Shown here one piece after another: positions 29,795-43,100 of a DNA stretch of 64,000 nucleotides. This DNA comes from Ascidia mentula (lineage: Eukaryota > Chordata > Ascidiacea > Phlebobranchia > Ascidiidae): assembly GCA_947561715.1 (NCBI GenBank), contig OX387201.1, forward strand, positions 4,296,001 through 4,360,000, read 5' to 3'. Numbering within the stretch: the stretch's first letter is position 1; every line of letters begins with the position of its first letter. A program made the position numbers and the translations under genes. The notes under the pieces are model-generated. The model saw only the letters and a program-made list of their open reading frames with translations. It made no database searches and was not told the DNA's origin.

Positions 29795-32700
29795 ATGGAC
29801 GACGACGAGTACGAATCCTGCATTGAGCTTCCCATTTCGGCACGTGCTTTGGGAGTGCTGAGCAGAGCTGCCAAACGTAACGTCAGAAAGCAGCAACAGT
29901 ATGTTCTTCAGCAAACTCCCAGATACCACAGGCACCTAAAGTCGCACTGTGAACAACGTTACCACAAGACCCCATTACCTCAAGGTCGTCGATCCGACTC
30001 TGCTCCCCCAACAGTGTGTCAAAGACGAAAGACTTCCACTCCATTTGTGTTACGTGATCCACCAAAGATCGTTGTGATTGGAACCAGTCAGGAAGGAGAC
30101 TCGGAGCCGAAGGATGAAAATCTGTCTCTTCTCGAAGAAGAGAAGGCGGTGAAAGAAAGTGATGCTGACAGTTTGGATGATGTAGAAATTGTCTATGACC
30201 ACCTGGACACAACACGATCAAGTCTGTTTCACACAATTGAAACGTCAGAGGTGGAGAGACCAAAGGAAACCATTGATACACCCAGTATGCAAAAAACAAT
30301 GTTTTTAATTTTTGTTATGAAAGCTCTGTAACTTTAATTTATGATTAAACTTCTTTCAGTATTACAGCTGAAGTGTATTTGTTAAATTTCTTTGTTTGGT
30401 ATGTTTTTTACTAGCCCTCAACTAATTATATTGACTTTGAAGAAATGTGCTGTTAGAATGAAATCTTATTTACAGAGTCAACTTCAAGCAACACCAACTG
30501 GGCTTGGGTCCAAGACAGGTTGGCAAGCAGGGAATCGACGAGAACCCGCCCTGAGTCATCTCTGACCTTCAGTGACTTTCTAGATGGTTTGGAATTACAC
30601 TCTGATGAATATGACACTGACTTGGAGGAAAGCTTTGTTAATTATGATATTGAAGATCATGACCCAACCGGTGTCTGGCATTATAGAAGGACTTGCAGAC
30701 AAAGAGGTTTGTATGTGTACAAAAAGTGCAAATATATTTTAATATATATTTAGACATCTTGTAGTGATTGTGAATTATGTGTTTGTAGGCATTACACAGG
30801 CCAAAAAGGTGGTGCAAAAGCTTTCTGAGGAAGACACTAGTTTTCAACTAAATCATAGGTAATTTGTAGCTAACTCTGCCAGGTATAGTGTTCAATAAAC
30901 TCACAAGTTCTTCTGGTCAAAATAGTTTAAATTGCAAGTAAATTATTTTTGCCAGAAGAGCTTGTGAGTTGATTAAATCATAGGTAAATTGTATGTAAAG
31001 CTTGAAACATTTCTGTGTTGGATATAAAGTGAGTTTTTTTCACAATCCTTTTTATGTTGTTTACATCTGTTGAATCAACTGCCATTGAATTATTTGTACT
31101 AGATGCCTCAATGACAAAGAAGCCTTTGCTTTGGCCAACGGGTTGTCTCACAACATGTTTGTTAGAAGTTTAAACTTGTCCAACAATTCATTGAATGACA
31201 GAAGTGCAAGACATCTCTCAAATATGCTCAGGTTTGTTGAATTAAGGCCTTGTTGTATTGTTGCACATAAAAAGTTGTCTGGAGAATGCAGTACAAAAGA
31301 GATCAGCTTTTTCTACAGCCAAATGAAAATAAAATTATAATTGACAGTGTAAAATGTCAGAAATTTGTGCCAGACAACCTTACATGTTCTGTTTAGTGTC
31401 AAGACTTTTTGAATAGCCAGGCCGACCTTTACAAAGTCATACAGTGTATTGTCATCACAATCCTAGAAAAGGCTCGTGTCAAAACAAGATCCTCTGTTCA
31501 TTGTGCTGTGTAGGGGGCTGTCTACCCAAGATTGAAACACAAGTTACACAACTGTTGTACATGTTGTCAAAGCAGTTTTATGTAACATAAGAAATTAAAT
31601 GCCCTTAAAAGCCATCATACTCTTTCTCTTATTAAGTCCAGGGCTACTTTGGTGTAATAAAGTGTGCTTATACCATGGCCTTATTCATTCAAGTGATGTC
31701 ACTCAGAAAAGTGTGCTTTTGTGACCTTGCTATCAAGTTCCACTATTTATGGATTGTGACCATCGTTGTTGAATTCATTTTGTTTGAACTCACTTTTCCA
31801 AAAAAGTGCTTGGCTAAGCCTCTGAATCTTACACAAAAGCAATCATCCACATTTCCTGAATTGTTGTTTTACATATGCCATGAAAGTATTTAATATTAAA
31901 AAAAAGTTAACAGAATTGACAATCTTTTCAGGAGAAATTCTGTGATTTGCCGAGTGGATTTGAGTCAGAATTATATGTGTGGAAACAGTAGTTCTTACCT
32001 AGCTCAAGTTCTGTGTGACAATTCAACCATTACACATCTGTGCGTCAGCCACAACAAACTCGGTGACAGGGTAACACATGCCTAAAGAATATTTAATATT
32101 GGTATTAGTAATGACCATAACAGTGCAACTGATTTCACATGTGGTTCATTATCAATGGGTTTTCCAAACATAACAATATACATTTACATATACCTTTGTT
32201 TTGTTTACTTTATAAAGTACAGCACAATTTTGTTTTTTATACGACTTTCCAACATTGGTTTCGATTGCAGGAATCATTGCTCCTATGTGAGGCACTTCGT
32301 GGGAATGAAACACTCAAATTCCTGGATATCAGCCACAATCAGTTCTCGGACAAATCAGGTACAACAGCTAAACAAGCAAATTTTCTCTAAATGTAGATAT
32401 GAGTTAAGTTGTTTAAACCACCTTTAATTATTCTTGCTTCTCTCACAGGTCAGGCAATAGCGGCTGTGTTGATGGATAATAACACTGTGAGCAGTTTGAA
32501 CTTGTCATGGAACGTGTTTGGCAAAGTGGCCGCCGCGGCGATTGGAAAGGCACTGAAGGTAGAAGAATAAATAAGTCATTAACATAAGGCGCACTTGCCT
32601 TCGAATCGTGTACTTGAATAGGGCACGTGTTGTTTGTATCCTCCATGAAAATCAAGGAAATTGTTGTGCGTTTTTTTATCCTACTATTTCGTTTTGATAA

Positions 32701-35282
32701 TACTCTCTGTACCGTTTTAAAACGCTGGTACAGAGGTTCCCAACCGGGGCGCCGCAGCATTCTGTGTTGCCATTATAACTTTCAGTGGTGCATTGAGCTT
32801 TACTGTAGAGGAACCTTACGGTTTACTGGTATTGTAATACCATATCAAGGGCGCTAATTCTAGTTTAACAATTTGGAATCAGATAAAAAGGCCGAAGCAG
32901 CATTCTTGTTGGCCGCATTAGGTGCCGCAAAATTTTAGAAATTGCCCAGGGGTGCCTTAATCCAAGAAAGGTTGGGATACACGTCAGTACAAATTATGCC
33001 GTCCAATATAGCAAAATATTGAATATTCAAAGTCGCTATTTCCTACTCCTAAATTGTGAAATCCAACACAGGCGAGTTGGTCCCTTAAGGTTACCTACCT
33101 AACTAAAACTCACACAAAAGCCTTTAATTTTATAAAATATGTTATTTTTTCGCCATTTCAAGGAGAACACGGGCTTGCGGAGCCTGGACCTATCCTGGAA
33201 CGGCCTAGGAGACGAGGGAGCCGCTCTTCTCGGCCGTCCTCTTCGTACCAACACGACGTTGAAATTCCTCTCCCTCGCAGTCAACCACATTGGGCCTTTC
33301 GGTGCAGAGAGACTTACACTGGGGGTTTGTGGAAGTCGAGGCAAGCGTGTGAAGAAGTCCCGTTCTTGCCTGAGGACTCTCATTCTGGATAGAAACCCAT
33401 TGGGCCGGAAGGGGCTGCTGGTAAAATTTAACTCTGCTTTTATAGTTCATAATTTTGTTTGTGAGATTTACCAATGTAAAAAGAAGCAATAAGCCATCAA
33501 TGATAAGGGAGTTACAGGCAGTGCCACTGTTTCAACCTTTCATGTCTTATCAGTGGAGCTATAGGTGACTTCCTAGAACCCAGATGGTCTTGCTGTAGAG
33601 ATGGCCGACTAATTGTGTCCAAGCAGTCGCTTGGCCATAGTGCGTTGTCTTTGGTGGTTTGTGCGTAAATTGGTTTCCAACAGACTGGCGACGAAATCAC
33701 CGCAACGTGAAAGCGTCTGACAAGACCGTTTTTAGTCATCTGTCTGCACTGTTCGCATCTGATGGGTCCAAACTTGTGTGCGTTTCTAGCGAGATTTAGG
33801 TGTAATCGTTCTGTTGCAGACCCTTTCGAAGCACTTGGAAACGACAGAAAAGCTGGTAGACCTCAGCATGCGGGAAGTCGTCCTTTCTCCTGATCTGTCA
33901 ACCTCCCTACCAACAACAATCAAAACCAGGCAGATCTCAGTTTTCTACGAGGGCCAACCAGAAGCAGAGAAGCTGGTCAGTCAAGCACAATGACGTCAAC
34001 GTATTAACTTTTGTTAATTTTCCGTGGTTTTCAACAGGTTTGCTCAATGCATGCTGCCACCAACCTGCTGTTACGCATCGTTAAGCAGCAGCGCGTCACG
34101 CTCATGTGTTTCATGGAGTCGGTGGACCGTGAAAACCGCGGCGTGACGGTCGAAAAGTTGTGCGAAGCTCTGCAGAAGGTAGATAACGTGAGCGAGGTGA
34201 GACAACGTCATATTGTTCCGTTCTATGTGCAAATCCCCAACATGTGCTGCAAAAGTTTGTATTTTTGGAAACTCCTGTTGTCTTTATAGCCAACAGGGAC
34301 TTAGTATCAGATTTTTTTGACAAATCCTGGAGTATTCCTAAATCGTTAGTTTAACGTTTTTCCAACATGCATAGGAACATATTTTTGTGATTTTTTCTTT
34401 ATCCACACGTCTGTATAATGTTCGACAGCTCTAGTAGTGCTTAAACATACTTCCCGTTAAAATGCACTGTACCAGAATGAGTAAAATACAAAAACAAATC
34501 GGATTAGTTCAGCATCAGCAACCATTTTGGAAGTTATTTGTTACCATTTGTCACCCATTAATTTCGTGTTATGCAATCTCAAATTTTTCTGGCGTTCCCA
34601 TCCGTATATGGGTTGGAAATTTTACTCCCTGTTCACAGTTGAATAAGGTGACGTTTGTACACACGTTTTAGCTGGAGGTAGAACGAATACGGGAACATCT
34701 TCGTTCGAAAGGCGACTCAGTGGTAAGGCTACAAGACTTTATAAAGTTCGTTCCGAAAGCCCCTGCACCCCCCAAACCTCAGGCCAAAACCAAGCGAAGA
34801 AGATCCTCTATGCTCAGGTAAGACGAGTTTTTTTAATGGAACGCCTAATTCCAACGATACATTGAATCATACAAAGTTTATAGGAATGTTGTCATAAAAA
34901 ACTGTTAAACATAATTGTTAAGAAAGAAATTCCGTATGTCACCATCATTAGCAGCCATTTACGAAAACTCTGACATGTTTCTGTAAGATGGAAATGTTTT
35001 ACCTGTACGAAATCAACTTAACCAGCAGCACTAGAAACTTGGTAATGGAAGGCTCTTCTGGCAAAAAAGAAAAACTAGTTCGGACGACGTTTCGTTCGTT
35101 ATTCAACTGACCTTCATCAGGACTTTTGTCCGAAACGTCGTCCGAACTAGTTTTTCTTTTTTTGCCAGAAGAGCCTTACATTACCAAGTAATATGCCCGG
35201 CAGCATCAGCAACAAACAGCACAAGAAACGTTGACACAAAGTGAATAAAAATATTTAAAATTGATATTTCTACAGGTTTTGA
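29795..35282 (+). CDS. Leucine-rich-repeat (RI-type) protein, LRRC74-like, 12 coding exons
   Basis: Exons: 29795-30284, 30476-30706, 30789-30858, 31103-31231, 31932-32070, 32271-32358, 32449-32558, 33163-33420, 33820-33975, 34038-34196, 34672-34817, 35276-35282. The total is 1983 nt, 660 aa, in phase throughout. Residues 1-240 are acidic and probably unstructured. Residues about 270-540 hold some eight ribonuclease-inhibitor-type repeats, e.g. VRSLNLSNNSLNDRSARHL, LKFLDISHNQFSDKS, LRSLDLSWNGLGDEGAALL. The C-terminus (about 560-640) has two degenerate EF-hand-like stretches (DRENRGVTVEKL; GDSVVRLQDFIKF), then a basic tail ending MLRF. The MDDDEY start follows the acceptor at 29759; an in-frame ATG at 29738 would serve only if that intron is retained. 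The family is clear. The LRRC74 assignment is tentative, and no enzymatic role is visible. Confidence 0.82.
30847..30998. mobile_element. Foldback (MITE-like) element 1 in the LRR gene
   Basis: Inverted arms at 30898-30923 and 30945-30970 match at 24 of 26 positions around a 21-bp loop. The block sits between direct repeats of about 26 bp (30849-30874 and 30973-30998) matching at about 22 positions. The left repeat contains the exon 3 splice donor. The arms share CTCTTCTGGC with element 2 at 35037. Confidence 0.65.
32731..32983. mobile_element. hAT-like MITE, intron 7 of the LRR gene
   Basis: The left end is CAGAGGTTCCCAACC; the inverted right end also reads CCCAACC. The interior is GC-rich with GCGCCGC and GGGGTGCC, as in many hAT non-autonomous elements. 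No transposase ORF and no clear 8-bp target duplication, so it is old. Confidence 0.55.
35037..35189. mobile_element. Foldback (MITE-like) element 2, last intron of the LRR gene
   Basis: A 58-bp arm (35037-35094) and a 59-bp inverted arm (35131-35189) differ by one base and one inserted T around a 36-bp loop. Near-identity of the arms suggests a recent insertion or a structure under repair. No ORF. Confidence 0.8.
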
Positions 35283-37146
35283 GGAGCAAACATCATTTTG
35301 CACTAATGTAGAAGTTCGAAGTCTTCCGTCCAGGAAAACCCGAGTGTTTGTTGTTATATGCACCTCTATTTATTCAGCAACAAGATGTTGTTCTCAGCGA
35401 TTAGAAAGATGTTTAATGCATGTTTATTCTAGAAAATTTGCCTAAACGATTGATTTCATTTTTTGTTTCTGAGTTACATTTACAGCGCTTGCTTTTTGCA
35501 CGCCAACTTTTACCTGATCGTAAACTGCCGATGCTATTTCTATCGTAACATTTTTATCCCTAAAATTATATGTGCCCTTCTACGTTCTTTTGCAAAACGC
35601 CAAACTATGTCCCATGCACTTGGAAGATATACTGTGCCAAATGTTTACCTACTGCCTTTACTTCACTGTGGTCGCGTTATTTAGATGGTGCTTACGTATG
35701 CATAATATCTGGAGCATGCACAAAACATTGTCCTAGATGAATTTACATACAAACCTTCAGAAGCTCCAGCAAACTGTCGGTGACTGATACGAAGTACATG
35801 CCACCGGATATCTTAGCTAATACTGTTTGACTTTTTATAGCTAACAAAATTCATATTACTGGTTCCATGCTTACAATAATCAGTGTCACGAAATTTAGGC
35901 ACATGAATTCGGTACCATTTTTGCGTGAAATACTCGTCCAATAAATCTGGTTTTATTTTATCGTATTTTGAAACTGTCACCAATGTTAAACTTGCGGAAG
36001 AAAATAAACCGTCTTTGGCCTTGGGTTCTTTTATTTCCCGACCACCTTCGGTCTTCTATATCCCCCTCCAAATCGCGTGGAGGGGAATACGCGAAAGCGA
36101 GGTGGTCCAATATACATGGGAAACGAAGCAAGGCTACACTATAGGAGGCGGCGGTCACTTGTCGAAGCACTGAGATGGGTAAATATACGATCGCCGATTA
36201 AAAACACCACGGAGAGAAGAAAGAGATAAAACGATTCACAACATTCTTCGTCGACTATCTACATTGCTTTTTAAGTATAAGCGAAACAGGGTGGTGCATA
36301 TCGTAGTTGATCTCGAAAAGCGGATGGCCGACGTGTAAACGAACGATAAGGAGATAATATATATGTTTTTTTTTCGGGCGCTTTTAGGTATTTACATTTT
36401 GTCGACTTCCGACGAGCGTTTGTGGAGAAAAAACACGATGGCGGCGCTTTATGTACAAAAGGGGGAATGGGACATAGCGGAAAATGAAAACTCAATGATA
36501 ATCTTGATGGTAAAGGGTAAGAACTTTACTTGTAAGGCCCAGCAGGGGTAAAACATTTGGTCTCGTTACTATGGTTTGTATTGAGGCAGATCTTTATAGA
36601 AATTATATATTTACCGCCATGGCAGTCATCCGGGCCGCCCAAAAATCACGCTATTGCACTGCGGAAGATCTTATACGCCCTTAGAGCCTTTTCGAGTCTG
36701 ACACAGAATTGATAGTGTACATAGCACGCGTAACACACCAAACGGCGGAAATTATTTCAATAGAGACGTATATTTGACAAAAACTGGTCAAGCGTATAAT
36801 AAATTACGGTAAAAGTTTAACTATTGGTGACTTGATTTGTCAACTTGTATGCGTTAAATAATAAAGGCGAACGCAAAACGGCCTACAAGCAATAATTCAA
36901 ATACTTGCGAAAACAACATACAGTTAGAATTCGATTCTGATTATCCAAAGGGAACGTAACGGTATTCGAATCCAAGAGGAATCGAATCCCCTGCCCCGAA
37001 ACATTAATCGGGGCGATGGAGACATATTTTTCTTGCCGACAACTTCTAAGCACTTTCTCGAAACGACACGTGACAAAATAAGCGAAATCACTTGAACCTG
37101 GATTGGTCAACGGACAAAAACGCGAGCGCTCATCCAGTGTCGGATG
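35283..37146. other. Intergenic between convergent LRR and WASP genes
   Basis: Tail-to-tail spacer of about 1.9 kb. It should contain both 3' UTRs. No ORF with family resemblance and no RNA gene seen. Confidence 0.6.
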
Positions 37147-40100
37147 TTAATCGCTCCACTCCTCGTCCGAGTCGTCCTCGTTGAAGTCGGAATCCGAGTC
37201 AGACTGGATCGCGTTTTCGCGCTTCTGCAACGCGCGAGCAAGTGCGCCGGCCAAACCCTCCTCGCTGTGAACCGGAGTGGCCGGGGTCGAATCCATTGGC
37301 TCGGTCTGCGAAAATTCACATATACTCGTTATGATAACATGTCGTATGAACGTAAAGGAGTTCAAAAAACAATATCGAATGTAAATAGGTGCGGGCGTTG
37401 AGCACAGAGACAAGTTTTTTTTTGGGAAAAACTTTTGGAAAAAATCTTTTGCGTAAAGAACCGATCTGGCTGCAAAACAAACTCATTTTTTTAACTTTTC
37501 GGTTTCTAATCAGCTTATTTTCGAATGAAATATATCCGAAAGTCATATAAAGCTTTGTGATTGTAAAGCTTTCACAGTGTGGAAATTGACGACATCGCTT
37601 AAACCGAAATCGTATTAGCTGCGTTTTTTTCACCATAAACAAGTATTCACTGAACACTCACAGATTTCTTTAGGGCAGCTCCCTTTCGGATTTGATCGAG
37701 AAGTGCTCCTCTTCCTCCACCTCCCCCTCCTCCTCCTCCACCACCTCCTCCTCCTACCGGTCTCTCACTAGACGTCTTTAATCCCGGATTCTGCAAAAAG
37801 AAACACTCTTCTATGTAACACGAAAAAATAGGTTTAAATCAATTTTTTTCCAAACATAAAAATAAATATGTAAAAAACGGTGTAACTGTGGACGCCACCA
37901 TAGCAGAAACACTGACACATTCAAGCAACAGATAGTTGTATGTTTCATGACATGGAGCCGTGACACCAAATACAAAACTCTGCGTTGGTTTAACACGAAA
38001 CACTCGATCCGCACTCACCCCTTGTCGAATCTGAGCTAACAAAGCTCCACGGCCCGCTCCACCACCACCACTAGGTGGCGGTGGCCCGCCACTTGGCGGC
38101 GATGGAATGCCCGCAGGTGGGGGCGGAGGGATAGCCCCTGGGGGCGGTGGGGGTGGTATGCCACCCATACTTGACATAGGTGGCGCCGGCGGGACTGAAT
38201 CCATAACCCGGCTCGGGGGTGGCGGTGGTTTCCCTTGGGATCTCCCCTTGCCTGGCGGGGGTGGGGGCGGGTGAGATGAGGGTTGATGCCGAGGCGGGGG
38301 TGGGGCTGCGTGGCCACGCTGGGGTGGTGGCGGGGGCGGTGCTCCACCACGTTGGGGAGGGGGCGGTGGAGGCCCCCCACCTTCTCTGCGAGGTGGTGGA
38401 GGGGGTCCACCCATGCCGCCGCCGCCCATGCGTGACGGGGGTGGTGGTGGTCCGACGCGTTTTGTGTCCCTGGAACAAAAAGTTTATTTAGTTTTGTTGG
38501 TGAAAAAGAAACAGTGCATGCCGTCAGTTAACAAATAAAGGGAGTCACTAGTAACTAAAAACACCGGATAATTTATTTAGCGAAAAAAAACACAATTTTT
38601 TTTATCAAACCGCATTAAAAACCATCACTTTTTTCAATGCTACTCACTCTTTAACTGCTTCAATCCCTCCCTGTTTCTCTATAAAGTCGTAGATAAACTG
38701 AGCCGTCTCCTTGTCCTGGAGGTCGCTGTCCTTAATTCCTGCCTTGTTGAAAAGGTTTTTCACGTCCGGGTCCATTTTGTCCATCTGTAAAATCAAAAGA
38801 GTGAATAACGTATTGCCCGTGTGGGTTGGTTTTGAACTTTGTTTAATTCGCATAAGACTAAACAATGTTGTTGCACATCAGGTAGTTGAGTATATTTAGC
38901 GCTTTAATTACAGTTGTATGGTTTTGACTCCACTTACACAACTCAACATTGGCAGTTCGTACATATAACTCGACATCGTTATAAGAAATAACTCCAAATC
39001 GAAATCCATTCTTGCGATTAGATTTAACTTTGCAAACGCCACCTCTGAACACAAGCCTCCAAGCAGGCAAGGATACTATCGTGTTCTCCACCACAGCTCT
39101 TCCTAACAACGCAGTGTTGGTTTCGGAAATATCTACTTAATCCGCAGTGTTGGTTTCACGAATATCTCTTTGTATGCTTAACACTGACTTCTCTTGAATG
39201 CTGGACATTGAAATTTGCGTTGTACAAAGCAGCGAGTGCCATGGCCTCATTTTTTCTACGCAATACACGCATGCGACATATGCTTGCGAGTTGTGCGCGC
39301 TCGCGCGTAAAAAGATTACCGGCTTTAGGCGACAAAAAACGACCGCCCAGCACACAATAAAAGCGATATCGAACGTGGGGTGGAAAGTGGGATGATCGAC
39401 ATATGCCAACTATCGGTATTTTGCATTATCTCATAGTCACATTGCGTCTTCCCGTTTTGTGTAAAATGTGGCGATATTACGATTTTATTTCGTTTTTTCA
39501 CGCGGATAAACTATTCCAATAACGGTAACAAGTCCATATCTTGTCTTGTTTGTTGTACAGAAGCGGCAACTCAGAAGTTTTACAATTAATAACGACAACA
39601 AGCAGTCTTAACACTATGACCATAAAATCAAATTTTACGTACGCAATGCTTCCGAAAATTTCTAGCTAGCACGTCAAGGCAATTAACTTCAATTACAAAG
39701 TGGGGCAATTTTGAATTGGTTTTGGCTGCGCACCAAACTACAATGCTCGTTTATTGCGGTGACGTGATTGCACATACTTGTAAGCTATGCCTGATTGTAA
39801 TATCAAAAGCGGTATGTGACGATAATTGAAATGGTTTATATGCAGTGGGTTTGGGGTTTACCATGTTTGATAACCCTTATGGTTTATCAGTGCCTATGCC
39901 ATTATATTTCTTATGTGTTTTCTACATATGCCTATTTGTTTTTTTCGCAAAATACAAATGATTTGATTTTGATTTGATTCACCACAAGCTTTGCGTCATT
40001 TCCTACCACAAACACGTATTCCCAACAGAAAGAACACCGCACCAAGTGTCGTTATAACCTCAAAGCTCTGTTACAAGCCAAGGCTCGATCCACCGTTTTG

Positions 40101-43100
40101 GCAAAATTTTACGCGATCACATGCACGGCGTTTGGCACGCGCATCGGTTATTAACCTCTGTCTGTGGTTATGGAAGAGGAATGCTGGTGGCATTCAAACT
40201 GACTGCGGTGCGTGACTTCCTAGAAAGTCAGTGAAAATCAAACGAAGAAAGGTTGTTGGAACGAAGGAACTTACGTCAAATCCTTTGTTTGGATCCCATC
40301 CGACGTGACCGACATGTCTGTACAAAAAAGGGGGAATTTGAAATGCGGTTATTCACAGGGAAACATACGTGGTTTTAAAACGAAGTGCTGGTTGCTAAGT
40401 GTCCGGTACATTTTATTCACAACCTTGCACTCACTTTTAACACAGTATTTTATACCAGATGCGGGAAATTTTATAAAAGGTCTTTATACAGGCGTTGTAG
40501 ATGGGGAGGTAAAAGTTAAGAGGAATGCTCACTTGAAACCAGATGGGACTCCGATGTCGGCTTTTGTCAGTTTTCCTTTTTTCCCTTTCTTCTTACTTTT
40601 CTTTTTATCTTCCACGACGGGAATCTGCAACAATGCAATGTCATGGATGGTTTTGGAAACAAACATTTAAACGGAAACAACGCTTTTGCTATTTACTGCG
40701 TTTGTCCGTTCAAACATCGAATGAAATTATTTGGTGAAGTATGTAATCTTATGTGCTGCTTTTGCCATTACCCGATGTACAGCTTGGTATACACCTAACG
40801 ACGAATCTACACACCACCGAATTAACCAGAAAGCTTTTGATGAGTACTTGCAGTTTTACCGTGTACAGCTTTGCATACTCCTAACGACGGCTACACATAA
40901 CATACAACCCGAGTTAAACCACGTGTCCTTTTTTAAACTAAAACCCATTGTGGGCTTTAACATGTTTCAGACAAAAGGGCGTGGCTCTAGCCAATCGCAC
41001 CACCAGCAAAGGCTGGAACTGCGTGCGAACCAGCTACCATTTCCGGTTCAAGACTTTCATTCCCACGAAGCAAAATTAATACTTACGTTTATTGCAGCGC
41101 GTGGTGGAGGCGCATGGCTAACTGCGTGGGCCGGGGGCGGAGGTTGGTGGTGTTGAGGCTGCTGGGGCTGCTGGTGTTGTTGCACTGCTGAGAAATGGCA
41201 AATCGTTAGAATGTTAATATGAGAGAACTTGGAAGTGTTGATTGTGTAACTTGCGATACATTGCCCGTAAAATTGCGCACGAATCTCGATTTTTTGAGCA
41301 ATCGTTGAAATGGTGTGTTTGATTAAACCATCAACAAAAACAGTTTGTTCTGTACTTGGGCCATTGCCAGCAATCTGGTTAATTTTTAAATTCCTTTTTT
41401 GTTCCAATTTGAGGATACAACAGAGCCCTGCATTAGTCTTGCAAATAACAACATGCATCACTGGCCTAGATGTGGCAAAACAACTATTCGTTCACCCCCT
41501 ACTTGGAACAGCTCGTTGTTCCCCTCCCGAAACGGAACCCTTTAAATAGAATGCAAACAAAACCCACCAGCACAAGGACGTTGTAACACCACCATGCAGT
41601 TGTTAAATACAACAGATAAGTCACGAATAGTTACGTTTTCTGACCACCCCAGCGCCGAAAGGACAAGTAGCTTTTGGCTACCAGTCAGACGTTGGCATTT
41701 AATATAGGGCAGAGACTCAAGCCACGCTTTCGTCAGAGGGCATGTACGTTTGGCTGAAGTCCAGATTGTCAATAATGTAATGATGTTTTTGCAAAACAAA
41801 ACGGCCGGCTGGAATCAGAACCATTTTGCTACAATCAGTGAGCGTTGTTATTAGGAATCAAACATCTGTTTTTAGATTTGCTGGATAAAAAAAAACTTTG
41901 GAATACTCTACCATGCACAGTTCCATTATTACCAAACGTTGCGCGTATCAGTAAACCAGTGTTAATAAGTTAGTACAACACAAAATATCGCCGTAACCTA
42001 ATAACACGGCGTATTAGGCAGTTAGTTGCAAAAACAGCGAAGCAGAGTCTCGATTCGAGTCGGAGGCCGCAAACGAAATCATGAACACCCAGGTTGCGGT
42101 TTAAAAGCATGCGGTCTGTTGACTGGATCGGAAGGATCACCCCAAGGGCATGCCATGGCCATCAGCACTCCTACCTGGCATAGGTGGGCCCGGACGGGGC
42201 TGGTTAGAGGGAACCCGTATGGACTGCTCACGTGACTTGGCTGTAACGAACAGGAGGGATTCGGATTTTGTTTTTTTGTGACGTTCAGGGAAACACCCGT
42301 GAAAATTTTCCAGTGCGGTTCAACATATTTTGTAAGTGGTGAACAAAAATAATGCGGGAAGTCTTGTTTGCTGACTTACAACGAACGGTCACAAAAAAGC
42401 GACAAAGTCACATTCTGACCACGGATCATGACGAAAAGCTCACAACTTTTCCACCAAAGGAAAAAAATTCCTCCAACTTAAATCCTCAACGCACAACAAG
42501 TAACCACAGGATACGAACGACCATATATTAAGAATAATTCTGCGACAACTAAACCAACGTCAGCGTGTATTCGGACTCATATATATATAGTTACCTTCTT
42601 TCGTTTTAACTTTGCGCAATTTTAGTATCCTCGACATGCTGGAAAAAAGGCCGTCGGAGTAAGCCTTGCCTCCAGTGCCCTTCGCTTTGCCCTCAAACAT
42701 CTCGCATATCTTTCCCACTTGCTGTATCGAGTCGTTGTTAATGAAACTCGAGATCAGCTCGATGCGTTCAGTCTTGCTGCTAAAGGACTTCTCCAGGTTA
42801 AGTTGGTATGCGGCTTGCCGGTGTATGGTGGAGTCGGTGAGAGGGACCGATATCTCAGAACCGGGTTTTTTGCGCGATCTCTTGCTCTTACGTTTTCGTC
42901 TCTTTTTGAGATCCCCGAACTCTCCCCTCTCGAAGGCGCCGACGCGTTCCGCGACCGGCGTGGCCACAGGCGAGGGACTGACACAACTGGATCTAGCCGA
43001 CGAACTACACGTGCTGAGTATGCTTGAAGTATTGGAATCACGATAGCGGCCAGTCTTGACGCTGAACGGTTTCACTGCACTGTTATTGGCGTTCGAGTTC

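Noticed and set aside
36960-37010. Possible tRNA near GGAATCGAATCCCC
   Set aside because: No acceptor or anticodon arm can be formed around it.
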